Positions 5,939 to 11,615 of a stretch of DNA of 11,615 nucleotides are shown piece after piece (position 1 is the stretch's first letter; every line of letters begins with the position of its first letter). The translations under genes were made by a program, and so were the position numbers. The notes beneath the pieces were generated by a model. That model had not been told where the DNA came from. It did no database searches and was given only the letters and a program-made list of their open reading frames with translations. The stretch is from positions 1 to 11,615 of the forward strand of contig JBHIWP010000174.1 of assembly GCA_041987425.1 (NCBI GenBank), in the 5' to 3' direction. The stretch is from Leptofilum sp041987425 (GTDB lineage Bacteria > Chloroflexota > Anaerolineae > Promineifilales > Promineifilaceae).

Positions 5939-6628
5939 TTAGTAAGCACCATCGCCTTTTAAAACGGCCGGAATAGTGCGCAGCAAAATTTTGACGTCCA
6001 GCCATAAAGACCAGCTAGAAACGTATTTCATGTCCAGGGCGACGCGCTCATCATAGGTTGTGTTTGAACGGCCGCTTACCTGCCACAATCCCGTCAGACC
6101 CGGCATTACCATCATTAACGTCTGCCCATATTGACCGTATTTGCTAATTTCATCGGGGGCGATAATGCGCGGACCAATCAGCGACATGTCGCGGGCCAGC
6201 ACGTTGAGCAGCTGTGGCAGCTCATCCAGACTATATTTGCGCAAAAAAGAACCTACTCGCGTTACGCGCGGATCGCACTTTAGCTTGTAATTTTTATTTA
6301 ATTCCTGGCGCAGTTTAGGGTAGCGGGCCAGAATTTCATCTCCGTTCACGTACATGGTGCGGAATTTGAATGCTTCAAAAACACGGCCGTCCTGCCCCAG
6401 CACGCGCCGACGGTGAAAAACAGGCCCAGGAGAATCTAGTTTCACCAAAATGGCCAGGAAGATGAACAACGGCGCGATAAGTAAGAGTCCCGGTAAAGCA
6501 AGCGCGTAGTCAAGCGCCAGCTTCATAGCACGATTGTATTGTGTTGATACCATTTGTTTGCTTTGCGTGCTATTTACTTCCATGCTGGTATTTTCCAGGA
6601 GTTGTTTAGTTTGAGTGGCTTGAATCAT
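5939..6628 (-). CDS. Bacterial sugar transferase (polyprenol-phosphate sugar-phosphate transferase, WcaJ/PglC-like)
   Basis: A 229-residue monotopic phosphoglycosyl transferase. A short polar N-terminus (1-37) is followed by one hydrophobic re-entrant/membrane helix (about 38-63). Catalytic-core motifs follow: SPGPVFHRRRVLGQDGRVFEAFKFRTM (66-92), CDPRVTRVGSFLRKYSLDELPQLLNVL (118-144) with the Asp135-Glu136 catalytic dyad, MSLIGPRIIAPDE (148-160) and MPGLTGLWQVSGRS (175-188). Known family members move a sugar-1-phosphate from a UDP-sugar to undecaprenyl phosphate, the first membrane step of capsule, exopolysaccharide or glycan assembly. The common GPRP is GPRI here, as in the GPRMITP-type subgroup. 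The start ATG has AGGAG (6636-6640) at 7 bases. A terminator follows. No other glycosyltransferases or Wzx/Wzy genes are in the window, so the product polymer is unknown. Confidence 0.92.
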   Translation of the reverse strand: MIQATQTKQLLENTSMEVNSTQSKQMVSTQYNRAMKLALDYALALPGLLLIAPLFIFLAILVKLDSPGPVFHRRRVLGQDGRVFEAFKFRTMYVNGDEILARYPKLRQELNKNYKLKCDPRVTRVGSFLRKYSLDELPQLLNVLARDMSLIGPRIIAPDEISKYGQYGQTLMMVMPGLTGLWQVSGRSNTTYDERVALDMKYVSSWSLWLDVKILLRTIPAVLKGDGAY

Positions 6629-6863
6629 TGAATAACTCCTATGCTGATTAACAACTGCGATATTTTGTTCGTGTACTATGAACGGGTGTTTTTAACTCTA
6701 TATCTAGTTTATGGGGGGCAGCTTACGACATTGCTTACTAAATTCAATGGCGTAAGTTGGATGGAAAAAAGCGGCGTTTGCTCACCAGCGGATGGGCAAA
6801 ATTGCAGATTCGCTTGTAAAGCAAGCAGTTAGGGAAACCAGGAAGTTTTGAGGAGTGGGGAAG

Positions 6864-7358
6864 CTAAACGGCCGTCGCGACGGCCGTACAAAACAAGATA
6901 GCAGCAGCGCAGATTAGATTCAGCCACAGAATCTGCCTCTCTCGTTTGTCCAGCTTTTCTTTTTCAGAGTGGGCCAGATTCGGCCGTTTTTCCGCCAATA
7001 AGGCAATTCGTTCAGTAGCCGGGTACAGACTAAACTGTAAATAAACTGTGAGCACTGCCAGAAGGGCGAAAGCAATGTGTTTGACCAGCATAGCCCAAGT
7101 CCAGGTGCTGTCAATTGTCAAAAACCCGGTGTAGTTTGCATCATTTGTCATCTGCACAAAGCCCGTAATAAGCAGCAGCACCAGGCTGATGTTTACCCAG
7201 GGGGCAAGCTGCTTTTGCAGCGCCAGCCAGCTATTGGACGCCAACGAGCCTTTTTGCAAGGCAGGCCAGGCGGCCAGGGCCATCGCCACCAAACTGCCAA
7301 ACCAAATCACCGTTGCCAGCAGATGAATCCAGTAGGAAAAAACAAGCACCCAAAACAT
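6864..7358 (-). CDS. CopD-like four-helix membrane protein
   Basis: A 164-residue integral membrane protein with four predicted transmembrane helices (about 8-30, 52-71, 87-110 and 141-162). His12 in SYWIHLLATVIWFGSLVAM and His94 in WAMLVKHIAFALLAVLTVYL lie within the membrane. This arrangement fits the copper-resistance CopD family, whose members are inner-membrane proteins linked to copper transport or haem-like redox functions. A specific role is inferred only from the fold. The ATG follows the stop codon of the first glycosidase gene by 4 bases, so the two are probably co-transcribed. The last codons (TAVATAV, stop) are made of two ACGGCCGT palindromes forming a perfect 20-bp palindrome over the stop codon. 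The 235 bases between this gene and the sugar transferase show no clear gene, promoter or terminator. Confidence 0.72.
   Translation of the reverse strand: MFWVLVFSYWIHLLATVIWFGSLVAMALAAWPALQKGSLASNSWLALQKQLAPWVNISLVLLLITGFVQMTNDANYTGFLTIDSTWTWAMLVKHIAFALLAVLTVYLQFSLYPATERIALLAEKRPNLAHSEKEKLDKRERQILWLNLICAAAILFCTAVATAV
6868..6887. repeat. Perfect 20-bp palindrome made of two ACGGCCGT copies
   Basis: Two ACGGCCGT octamers (6868-6875 and 6880-6887) flank CGCG. The whole 20 bases equal their own reverse complement. It covers the last codons of the CopD-like gene and abuts its TAG stop, and it can fold as an 8-bp stem with a 4-base loop. No T-tract follows on the minus strand, so a standard intrinsic terminator is not supported. 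Confidence 0.9.
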
Positions 7359-7362
7359 ACGA

Positions 7363-8601
7363 TTACTTTGTCATTGCCTTAAGAGCCAGAAACGCTGGAC
7401 GGGGGGTGCCGTCTGGCAGAACGATTGACCACCAATACTGTTCATGGGCTTCTGGCGTCCAGGTAGCATCGGCCATATAGATAGTAAAAATCGGACCAAT
7501 CCACGGCTGCCAGTTTGTCTGGGCAAACTGATATGCACCCACCAGGTATTCTGCCTGCTGCTCCTCGGTAACGCCGTGCCACGTGTACGTAGGGTGGATG
7601 TCTTGCTGCAAAATCCAGCCCGTCTCCAGAATCACCACCTGTTTATCGACATCACCATTAGCCACCATAATAGCGCGCATATCTTCCACGTGTCGGAAGA
7701 CGTTCCAGCGATGCCCACCCCATTCCTGCTTTAGCCCTTCTTCGGGCGGGACGGTGGGAGGCGCTTTATAACCGGGTGCATTTAGGCCTAGGGCGTCGAA
7801 GTAATCCGCAGCACCAGCATCATACATGCCCTGTAAAAAAGCGTCATCGGGCATGGCTCGCGGCGGAAGATCGCCCGTTGGCGCCAGCCCTGCTGAAACA
7901 ACAATGGCCTCTGGATCCCCGGACTTGATACCTTCATAACAGACTCGCAGCAGCTCTGTGTATTCGGCCGGATCAGGTGATTGCTCGCCCCACTCGCGGC
8001 TGAGGTTAGGCTCGTTCCACACCTGGTAAGCCCGGATGCGTCCTTTGTACCGATTGGCCAGTTCAAAACAAAAATCACCAAAGTCTTGAAGTTCGGCAGG
8101 GGGCTGGTTTTGCGTGATTGGCTTGTCTACCAGCGCCTGCACGCTCCACAGCGGTTGATGATCAATACGAACCAGCAGGTTTAGGTTGGCGGCGTTTGCT
8201 TGCTCCACGATGCGATCAGGGCGGTACCAGTCGAATTCGCCTTTGGCATTGCCCTCGATGTCGCGCCAGGCAAACACCTGTTTCACCCAGCCAAAGCCCA
8301 TTTCTTGAACCAGTTCTAAGTCACGTGGCAGCACATCATCCACGTGCCACCACTGGGAAAGATGAACGCCGTATGCCGGGGAGTCAAACAGCTGGTTCGG
8401 GGGGCGTGTTGGCTCTGCGGTGGGAACGGCCGTTCCATTCACAACCACCTCTACTTCCGGAGGGGGCAAGGTAGATGTAGCTTCAGGCGTTGGCTCTGCG
8501 GTCTCGGCAGGCTCATCTGCCGATGGCGCGGCACAGCCAGCCAGAAACAGCGTCAGGATGAAATATATAGCTGCTTTGTAGAAAAGGTGTTTGCCTGTCA
8601 A
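7363..8601 (-). CDS. Clan GH-A glycoside hydrolase lipoprotein (GH39/GH5-like), paralogue 1
   Basis: A 412-residue lipoprotein. The hydrophobic signal ends in LAGC (Cys23). A T/P/E-rich linker (24-72) follows, then a TIM-barrel glycosidase domain starting SPAYGVHLSQWWHVDD (74-89). The acid/base glutamate lies in YQVWNEPNL (Glu197) and the presumed nucleophile in VVILETGW (Glu326). These two glutamates, about 130 residues apart on strands 4 and 7, are the clan GH-A signature. The protein should sit on the outer face of the membrane and act on a polysaccharide or glycoside; the substrate is unknown. The best start is TTG at 8601: no ATG lies before the signal peptide and no clear ribosome site is visible. 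A 25-bp inverted repeat lies directly upstream. It is followed 4 bases later by the CopD-like gene. Confidence 0.82.
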   Translation of the reverse strand: MTGKHLFYKAAIYFILTLFLAGCAAPSADEPAETAEPTPEATSTLPPPEVEVVVNGTAVPTAEPTRPPNQLFDSPAYGVHLSQWWHVDDVLPRDLELVQEMGFGWVKQVFAWRDIEGNAKGEFDWYRPDRIVEQANAANLNLLVRIDHQPLWSVQALVDKPITQNQPPAELQDFGDFCFELANRYKGRIRAYQVWNEPNLSREWGEQSPDPAEYTELLRVCYEGIKSGDPEAIVVSAGLAPTGDLPPRAMPDDAFLQGMYDAGAADYFDALGLNAPGYKAPPTVPPEEGLKQEWGGHRWNVFRHVEDMRAIMVANGDVDKQVVILETGWILQQDIHPTYTWHGVTEEQQAEYLVGAYQFAQTNWQPWIGPIFTIYMADATWTPEAHEQYWWSIVLPDGTPRPAFLALKAMTK

Positions 8602-8609
8602 GAGAATAG

Positions 8610-8665
8610 GTAATTGAGTAATTGAGTAATTAAGTAATCGCTCAATTACCTAATTACCCAATTAC
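8610..8665. repeat. Octamer-based inverted repeat between two glycosidase genes
   Basis: Seven consecutive 8-base units from 8611 read TAATTGAG, TAATTGAG, TAATTAAG, TAATCGCT, CAATTACC, TAATTACC and CAATTACA. The left half (8610-8634) is the reverse complement of the right half (8641-8665) at 22 of 25 positions with a 6-base loop. In minus-strand RNA two of the three mismatches become U-G pairs. It fills the 72-base gap between the stop of paralogue 2 and the TTG start of paralogue 1. Confidence 0.85.
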
Positions 8666-8673
8666 ATTTCACT

Positions 8674-9996
8674 TTAATCTGGTTTTTCCATTTCGGCGAC
8701 AGCCCCAAAGGCCGGGCGCGGCACGCCGTTAATGTCAACGATGCTATAAGGCACGGGGTCATCCTGCGGGCCGCTGCCCTTGTTGCCAAAATCATAGTTG
8801 AAGAGGAAGGCCAGCCAAACGTTGCCGGAACTGTGCATTTGCTGGAAGGCCTGCACAATGTATTGAGCCTGCTCCTCTAGCGTATTGTCCTGGGCGAAGG
8901 AAAATCCTTCGGGCAACACATCATACCCTTCGCTACTGGCCCAGCCAAACTCAGTGACGCACAGCTTCATGTTGGGATCTATAGCCTGAACCTTTTGGGC
9001 ATAAGTATCCAGGGTTGTTTTGAAGCTCCAGCTGTGGTGCGGATTTTCAAAGGGCCCTCGGAAAACGGCCGTTCCCGCCTCTGCTGTACTGCCTGCCTGA
9101 TCAAAAGCCACATCTGGGGCAATATTGTAGCCATTATGATGTGCTCCCACACAGTCAGTATAGTTCAGCATACCGGCGGCCAGAGCGCGATCCATATACT
9201 CAAAGTCATCGGCCCAACGCACCCAGTCGCCAGTGCCCGTGGGCGAAAGCGCCCCGCTAATCACAATAATCTCAGGATCAGCAGCTTTGATGGCCTCATA
9301 GGCCACCTGGAGGAATCGCACGTAATCTTCTGGGCTGATACCGTTAGCAGTCTGCCATTCACGATCCAGGTTTTGTTCGTTCCACACTTCAATGGCGTCA
9401 ATTTTGCCAGGGTGGCGATTGATCAGTTCGGTGAGGAAGTTGGCGTATTCATTGTAATCATCGGGGGGGCCAATGTGGTTGCCAGCGGCGCGGGTCCAGT
9501 CTGGCGAGCCAACAATACTGACCATCAGGTTCAGGTCATGGTTGGCGGCTTCATCAATTACGCCATCATAAAAGAACCACTGCCCGGCATCCGGCGAGGG
9601 GTGAACCAGCCACCATTGAATCTGCATTTTCACCCAGTCCAGATGAAGCTGATTTTCTACGGTATCCATCGTAAAAATAGGATCGCCTACGGTGGCGTTG
9701 CCATGAATCTGCACGCCGTAGCCAAATTTATCTGTCGGCCACGGCCGTATTTTTTCTTCCTCTACAACTTCAGGGGCTGCAACCGGATCTTCTCCCCCGC
9801 CTTCTGTGCCTTCTTCCACCACCACAACAGGCGGCGGCACCAGCGTGGGCGTTGCCACCAGCTCGGGCGTGGGCGTATTAGAAGCGGTTTCGGTTGTGCT
9901 ATCAGTAACGGCCGTTTCCGGCTCTTCACCGCCACCACAGGCAGCAAACAGCAAAAGTACGGCCGTTGCAAAAAGTAACCATCTCAACTGTTTCAT
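8674..9996 (-). CDS. Clan GH-A glycoside hydrolase lipoprotein, paralogue 2
   Basis: A 440-residue lipoprotein with lipobox FAAC (Cys20), then a long T/P/V/E-rich linker (21-88), then a glycosidase barrel starting FGYGVQIHGNATVGD (91-105). The acid/base is Glu207 in AIEVWNEQNLDREW and the presumed nucleophile is Glu349 in LCVTEFGWASSEGY. The canonical Asn-Glu-Pro is Asn-Glu-Gln here. The motifs VISGALSPTG, DCVGAHHNGY and PHHSWSF match paralogue 3 closely. It should be envelope-anchored and act on extracellular glycan; the substrate is unknown. ATG at 9996 is chosen because GAGG precedes it by about 6 bases. ATG at 10008 in the same frame lacks a ribosome site. A terminator-like hairpin lies only 21 bases upstream of the start. 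The next gene follows after 72 bases. Confidence 0.85.
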   Translation of the reverse strand: MKQLRWLLFATAVLLLFAACGGGEEPETAVTDSTTETASNTPTPELVATPTLVPPPVVVVEEGTEGGGEDPVAAPEVVEEEKIRPWPTDKFGYGVQIHGNATVGDPIFTMDTVENQLHLDWVKMQIQWWLVHPSPDAGQWFFYDGVIDEAANHDLNLMVSIVGSPDWTRAAGNHIGPPDDYNEYANFLTELINRHPGKIDAIEVWNEQNLDREWQTANGISPEDYVRFLQVAYEAIKAADPEIIVISGALSPTGTGDWVRWADDFEYMDRALAAGMLNYTDCVGAHHNGYNIAPDVAFDQAGSTAEAGTAVFRGPFENPHHSWSFKTTLDTYAQKVQAIDPNMKLCVTEFGWASSEGYDVLPEGFSFAQDNTLEEQAQYIVQAFQQMHSSGNVWLAFLFNYDFGNKGSGPQDDPVPYSIVDINGVPRPAFGAVAEMEKPD

Positions 9997-10008
9997 AAAT
10001 AACCTCAT

Positions 10009-10052
10009 ATAAAGAAAAGGCGCATTTTGCTGATTTGATACAAAATGCGCCT
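10009..10052 (-). terminator. Strong intrinsic terminator (or attenuator) between glycosidase paralogues 3 and 2
   Basis: A 12-bp perfect stem, AGGCGCATTTTG (10018-10029) with CAAAATGCGCCT (10041-10052), has an 11-base loop. On the minus strand it is followed by TTTTCTTTAT. It lies about 60 bases past the stop of paralogue 3 and only 21 bases before the start codon of paralogue 2, so it could also act as a leader attenuator. Confidence 0.85.
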
Positions 10053-10114
10053 CCTATTCTACTCTACCTGAAATGTTTCAAACAGCACGATATGCAAATT
10101 TTTGCTAAACTGCG

Positions 10115-11614
10115 CTATTGACCCATAACTTGCGCTAATGTCTGGCAAGAGGGGCAGCTACCATCCTTACGAATCATTGCATAGCCAGCTTGTGGATCAT
10201 CGCCCCAGGTCGTGAAATCAACATTGAAGACAATAATCATCCGCACCTTGCCAGAGTTAGCGCCAATGCTTACAGCCTGCGCCAGCCATTGAGCATGCTC
10301 CGACACAGAGGTGCCAGATGCCCAGGAAAAACGAGAGGGAACCCCTCCATAATCCTCGCCTGAAAGGTAGCCTAACTCCGTAAAGCAAACTGGCTTACCC
10401 AATCCGGCATACACGTTAAGTGTCGGCACCAGGAACCAGCTATAATGGTCGTTCCCAGCTGGATGTCCACTGCTTTGTCCTGGTGGGGTAGCACCTGCAT
10501 TGTAGTGCGCCCCCACACAGTCCAGGTAGTTGGCAGCCCCAGCGTTGGCCATGCCCTGCATGTAGCGGCTGTCTGACCAGGCATTTGTGCCATTGTCGAA
10601 GCCAGTTGGCGCCGGGGCACCGCTGATAACCATCACGCTGGGATTGGCAGCCTTAATCGCATTGTAGGCCGGAGCCAGCATGCTGTTGACATAAGAAGAT
10701 GGATCGATTTGACCAGCAGGCCATTCGAAATCGATGTTCATCTCATTCCAAATCTCAATGGCATCTGGACCTAAAGCGGCAACCCCCGCCAAAAATTGTA
10801 TATATCCATTAAAGTCGATGCTGCTGGGATAGGTATTAGCACCAGGGATACTTAACAATACTTTGAAGCCATTCGCATGTGCTTGCTGAATGCGGCCAGC
10901 TACGGCGTCTGGCGAGTCGCCAGCGCCCCATTTGTGCTGGAATTTCACCCAGTTCATGCCTGCGGAAGCCATAAGTGTGGGATTGGCAAACGTGTGCGTT
11001 TGCCCACCAAGTTCAAATGAGCCAGAAGCCACAGGCGGCGCAGATACTGGCGGGGGGGCACCGCTGCCACCACCCGATACGGTAGGAGGATCCACCTCTA
11101 CAACTTCTAGAGCGTTTACGTTTAAATTCGAGTTGAGATCGAGCAGGGTGCTAAACATCCAGCCCTGTTGCTCGCCCTCAGGCATTACAATTTGCAGCCA
11201 GGTCGCATCGGCGTTACGCCCAATGACCTGTACCTGTGCGCCCCGATTTAGCCCACCAGCAACAAGCCCGTAGGTGAGACCAGGACCAACACGTACATTG
11301 GCATTGGCATTAACCACTGCATCTGCATTGCCCGGATCAAGGCTGCCGCCCGAACTAACAACGGCTGGTTCCGCTTCTTCAGGCCGTTCTACAACCGCCT
11401 CAGCCACGGTCACCGTTACCGAACCCAGAGAAGCCACAGCTTCACCCAGGGCAAACTCGGCATTAATGGTGTAGCTGCCCGGTAGCTCTTCACCAGCCCA
11501 GGCAAAGGTCAGGTCGCTGCCGCTTTCACTGGCCACCACGCTGCCGCTTTCATCCTGAACTGTCCAGACAATGGCCGCGCCGCTGGTTTCTGGTGGTGCG
11601 CTCAAACCGGTGAA
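10115..11614 (-). CDS. Modular clan GH-A glycosidase with Ig-like and SH3b domains (5' end off right edge), paralogue 3
   Basis: The C-terminal 499 codons are visible; the frame runs off the right edge with no stop, so the true start and any signal peptide are outside the window. Residue numbers count from the Leu codon at 11605. An Ig/PKD-like beta module (1-69) has VWTVQDESGSVVAS and LPGSYTINAEF. A bacterial SH3 domain (97-157) has NANVRVGPGLTYGLVAGGLNRG and WMFSTLLDL. A P/S/G-rich linker (170-197) and a TIM-barrel glycosidase follow, with acid/base Glu288 (IEIWNEMNIDFEW) and presumed nucleophile Glu410 (VCFTELGYLSGEDYGG). The motifs VISGAPAPTG, DCVGAHYNAG and DHYSWF match paralogue 2. SH3b and Ig-like modules suggest attachment to cell wall or matrix glycan. 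Unlike its neighbours it has no ACGGCCGT copy in 1.5 kb. Confidence 0.85.
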   Translation of the reverse strand, partial: FTGLSAPPETSGAAIVWTVQDESGSVVASESGSDLTFAWAGEELPGSYTINAEFALGEAVASLGSVTVTVAEAVVERPEEAEPAVVSSGGSLDPGNADAVVNANANVRVGPGLTYGLVAGGLNRGAQVQVIGRNADATWLQIVMPEGEQQGWMFSTLLDLNSNLNVNALEVVEVDPPTVSGGGSGAPPPVSAPPVASGSFELGGQTHTFANPTLMASAGMNWVKFQHKWGAGDSPDAVAGRIQQAHANGFKVLLSIPGANTYPSSIDFNGYIQFLAGVAALGPDAIEIWNEMNIDFEWPAGQIDPSSYVNSMLAPAYNAIKAANPSVMVISGAPAPTGFDNGTNAWSDSRYMQGMANAGAANYLDCVGAHYNAGATPPGQSSGHPAGNDHYSWFLVPTLNVYAGLGKPVCFTELGYLSGEDYGGVPSRFSWASGTSVSEHAQWLAQAVSIGANSGKVRMIIVFNVDFTTWGDDPQAGYAMIRKDGSCPSCQTLAQVMGQ

Positions 11615-11615
11615 G

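Larger units (their letters stand above)
1808..9966. repeat. Highly iterated palindrome ACGGCCGT, 16 exact copies
   Basis: Exact copies start at 1808, 2553, 2705, 3383, 3674, 4101, 5180, 5417, 6383, 6868, 6880, 8426, 9065, 9741, 9908 and 9959. Six are extended to the 10-mer palindrome AACGGCCGTT (2552, 2704, 5416, 8425, 9064, 9907). Fifteen lie in genes: eight are read as Thr-Ala-Val, six as (Asp/Asn/Tyr)-Gly-Arg and one as Arg-Pro, so all three frames are used. One is intergenic. Near-copies include 4208 and 6980. None occurs in 1-1807 or after 9966. By random expectation well under one copy would occur in this length. Confidence 0.95.

Noticed and set aside
6667..6683. GTTC...GAAC inverted motif considered as a LexA-type operator
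   Set aside because: Known LexA boxes of the GAAC-N4-GTTC kind have the opposite arm order and shorter spacing, and the downstream gene is not an SOS gene.
6641..6832. A 63-codon plus-strand frame between the sugar transferase and CopD-like genes
   Set aside because: No ribosome site and no recognisable motif, and its beginning overlaps the ribosome-binding region of the sugar transferase on the other strand.
8611..8666. Octamer array considered as a CRISPR remnant
   Set aside because: Units are 8 bases, contiguous with no spacers, and no cas gene is present.
8995..9978. A 327-codon plus-strand open frame opposite glycosidase paralogue 2
   Set aside because: It lies entirely antisense to a well-supported lipoprotein glycosidase, has no ribosome site or recognisable domain, and its composition looks like reverse translation of the real gene.
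11030..11100. GC-rich Pro/Gly/Ser codon run considered as a frameshift or repeat expansion
   Set aside because: It is an ordinary low-complexity linker between the SH3b and catalytic domains, and the frame is intact on both sides.

Overview
The window appears to join DNA of two different origins. Positions 1 to about 1,660-1,720 look betaproteobacterial (Comamonadaceae-like). This part is very GC-rich with nearly all codons ending in G or C. It carries an acyl-CoA dehydrogenase start, a short-chain dehydrogenase and an FMN-binding PPOX-type flavoprotein, plus a Comamonadaceae-style intergenic inverted repeat. From about 1,720 to the right edge the composition is more balanced. That part looks like Chloroflexota (Anaerolineae-like): lipoproteins with long T/P/E/A-rich linkers, a DUF3179 lipoprotein, secreted clan GH-A glycosidases and SH3b/Ig-like modules. 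These lineage assignments come from protein style and recall, not from a search. The seam lies inside one open reading frame, where a DUF3179 protein loses its C-terminus and runs into an unrelated 41-residue tail. A metagenomic assembly chimera is the simplest explanation, with real transfer as the alternative.

Layout, with every protein gene on the minus strand (so listed here left to right but transcribed right to left): acyl-CoA dehydrogenase (partial), SDR oxidoreductase, MSMEG_1061-type PPOX flavoprotein, [junction], DUF3179 lipoprotein, CBM48-like glycogen-binding protein with a good promoter and a structured leader, ATP-grasp enzyme, a degraded ribbon-helix-helix antitoxin remnant (+ strand), ribonuclease Z, a WcaJ/PglC-type sugar-phosphate transferase, a CopD-like membrane protein, and three paralogous GH-A glycosidases. 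Two of the glycosidases are lipoproteins. The third has Ig-like and SH3b modules and runs off the right edge. Intrinsic terminators are visible after the CBM48 gene, the sugar transferase and the third glycosidase.

The most striking non-gene signal is the 8-mer palindrome ACGGCCGT. It occurs exactly 16 times between 1,808 and 9,966 and never in the betaproteobacterial part. It falls in all three reading frames of unrelated genes, which resembles the HIP1 highly iterated palindrome of cyanobacteria. Other structures are an octamer-built 25-bp inverted repeat between two glycosidase genes, a perfect 20-bp palindrome made of two ACGGCCGT copies at the end of the CopD gene, and a strong terminator hairpin just upstream of a start codon.

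Functionally, the right part combines cell-envelope polysaccharide synthesis (sugar transferase) with envelope or secreted polysaccharide-active enzymes (three glycosidases), beside housekeeping genes (rnz). No CRISPR array, tRNA, rRNA or intact mobile element was seen. No intergenic stretch exceeds 300 bases.
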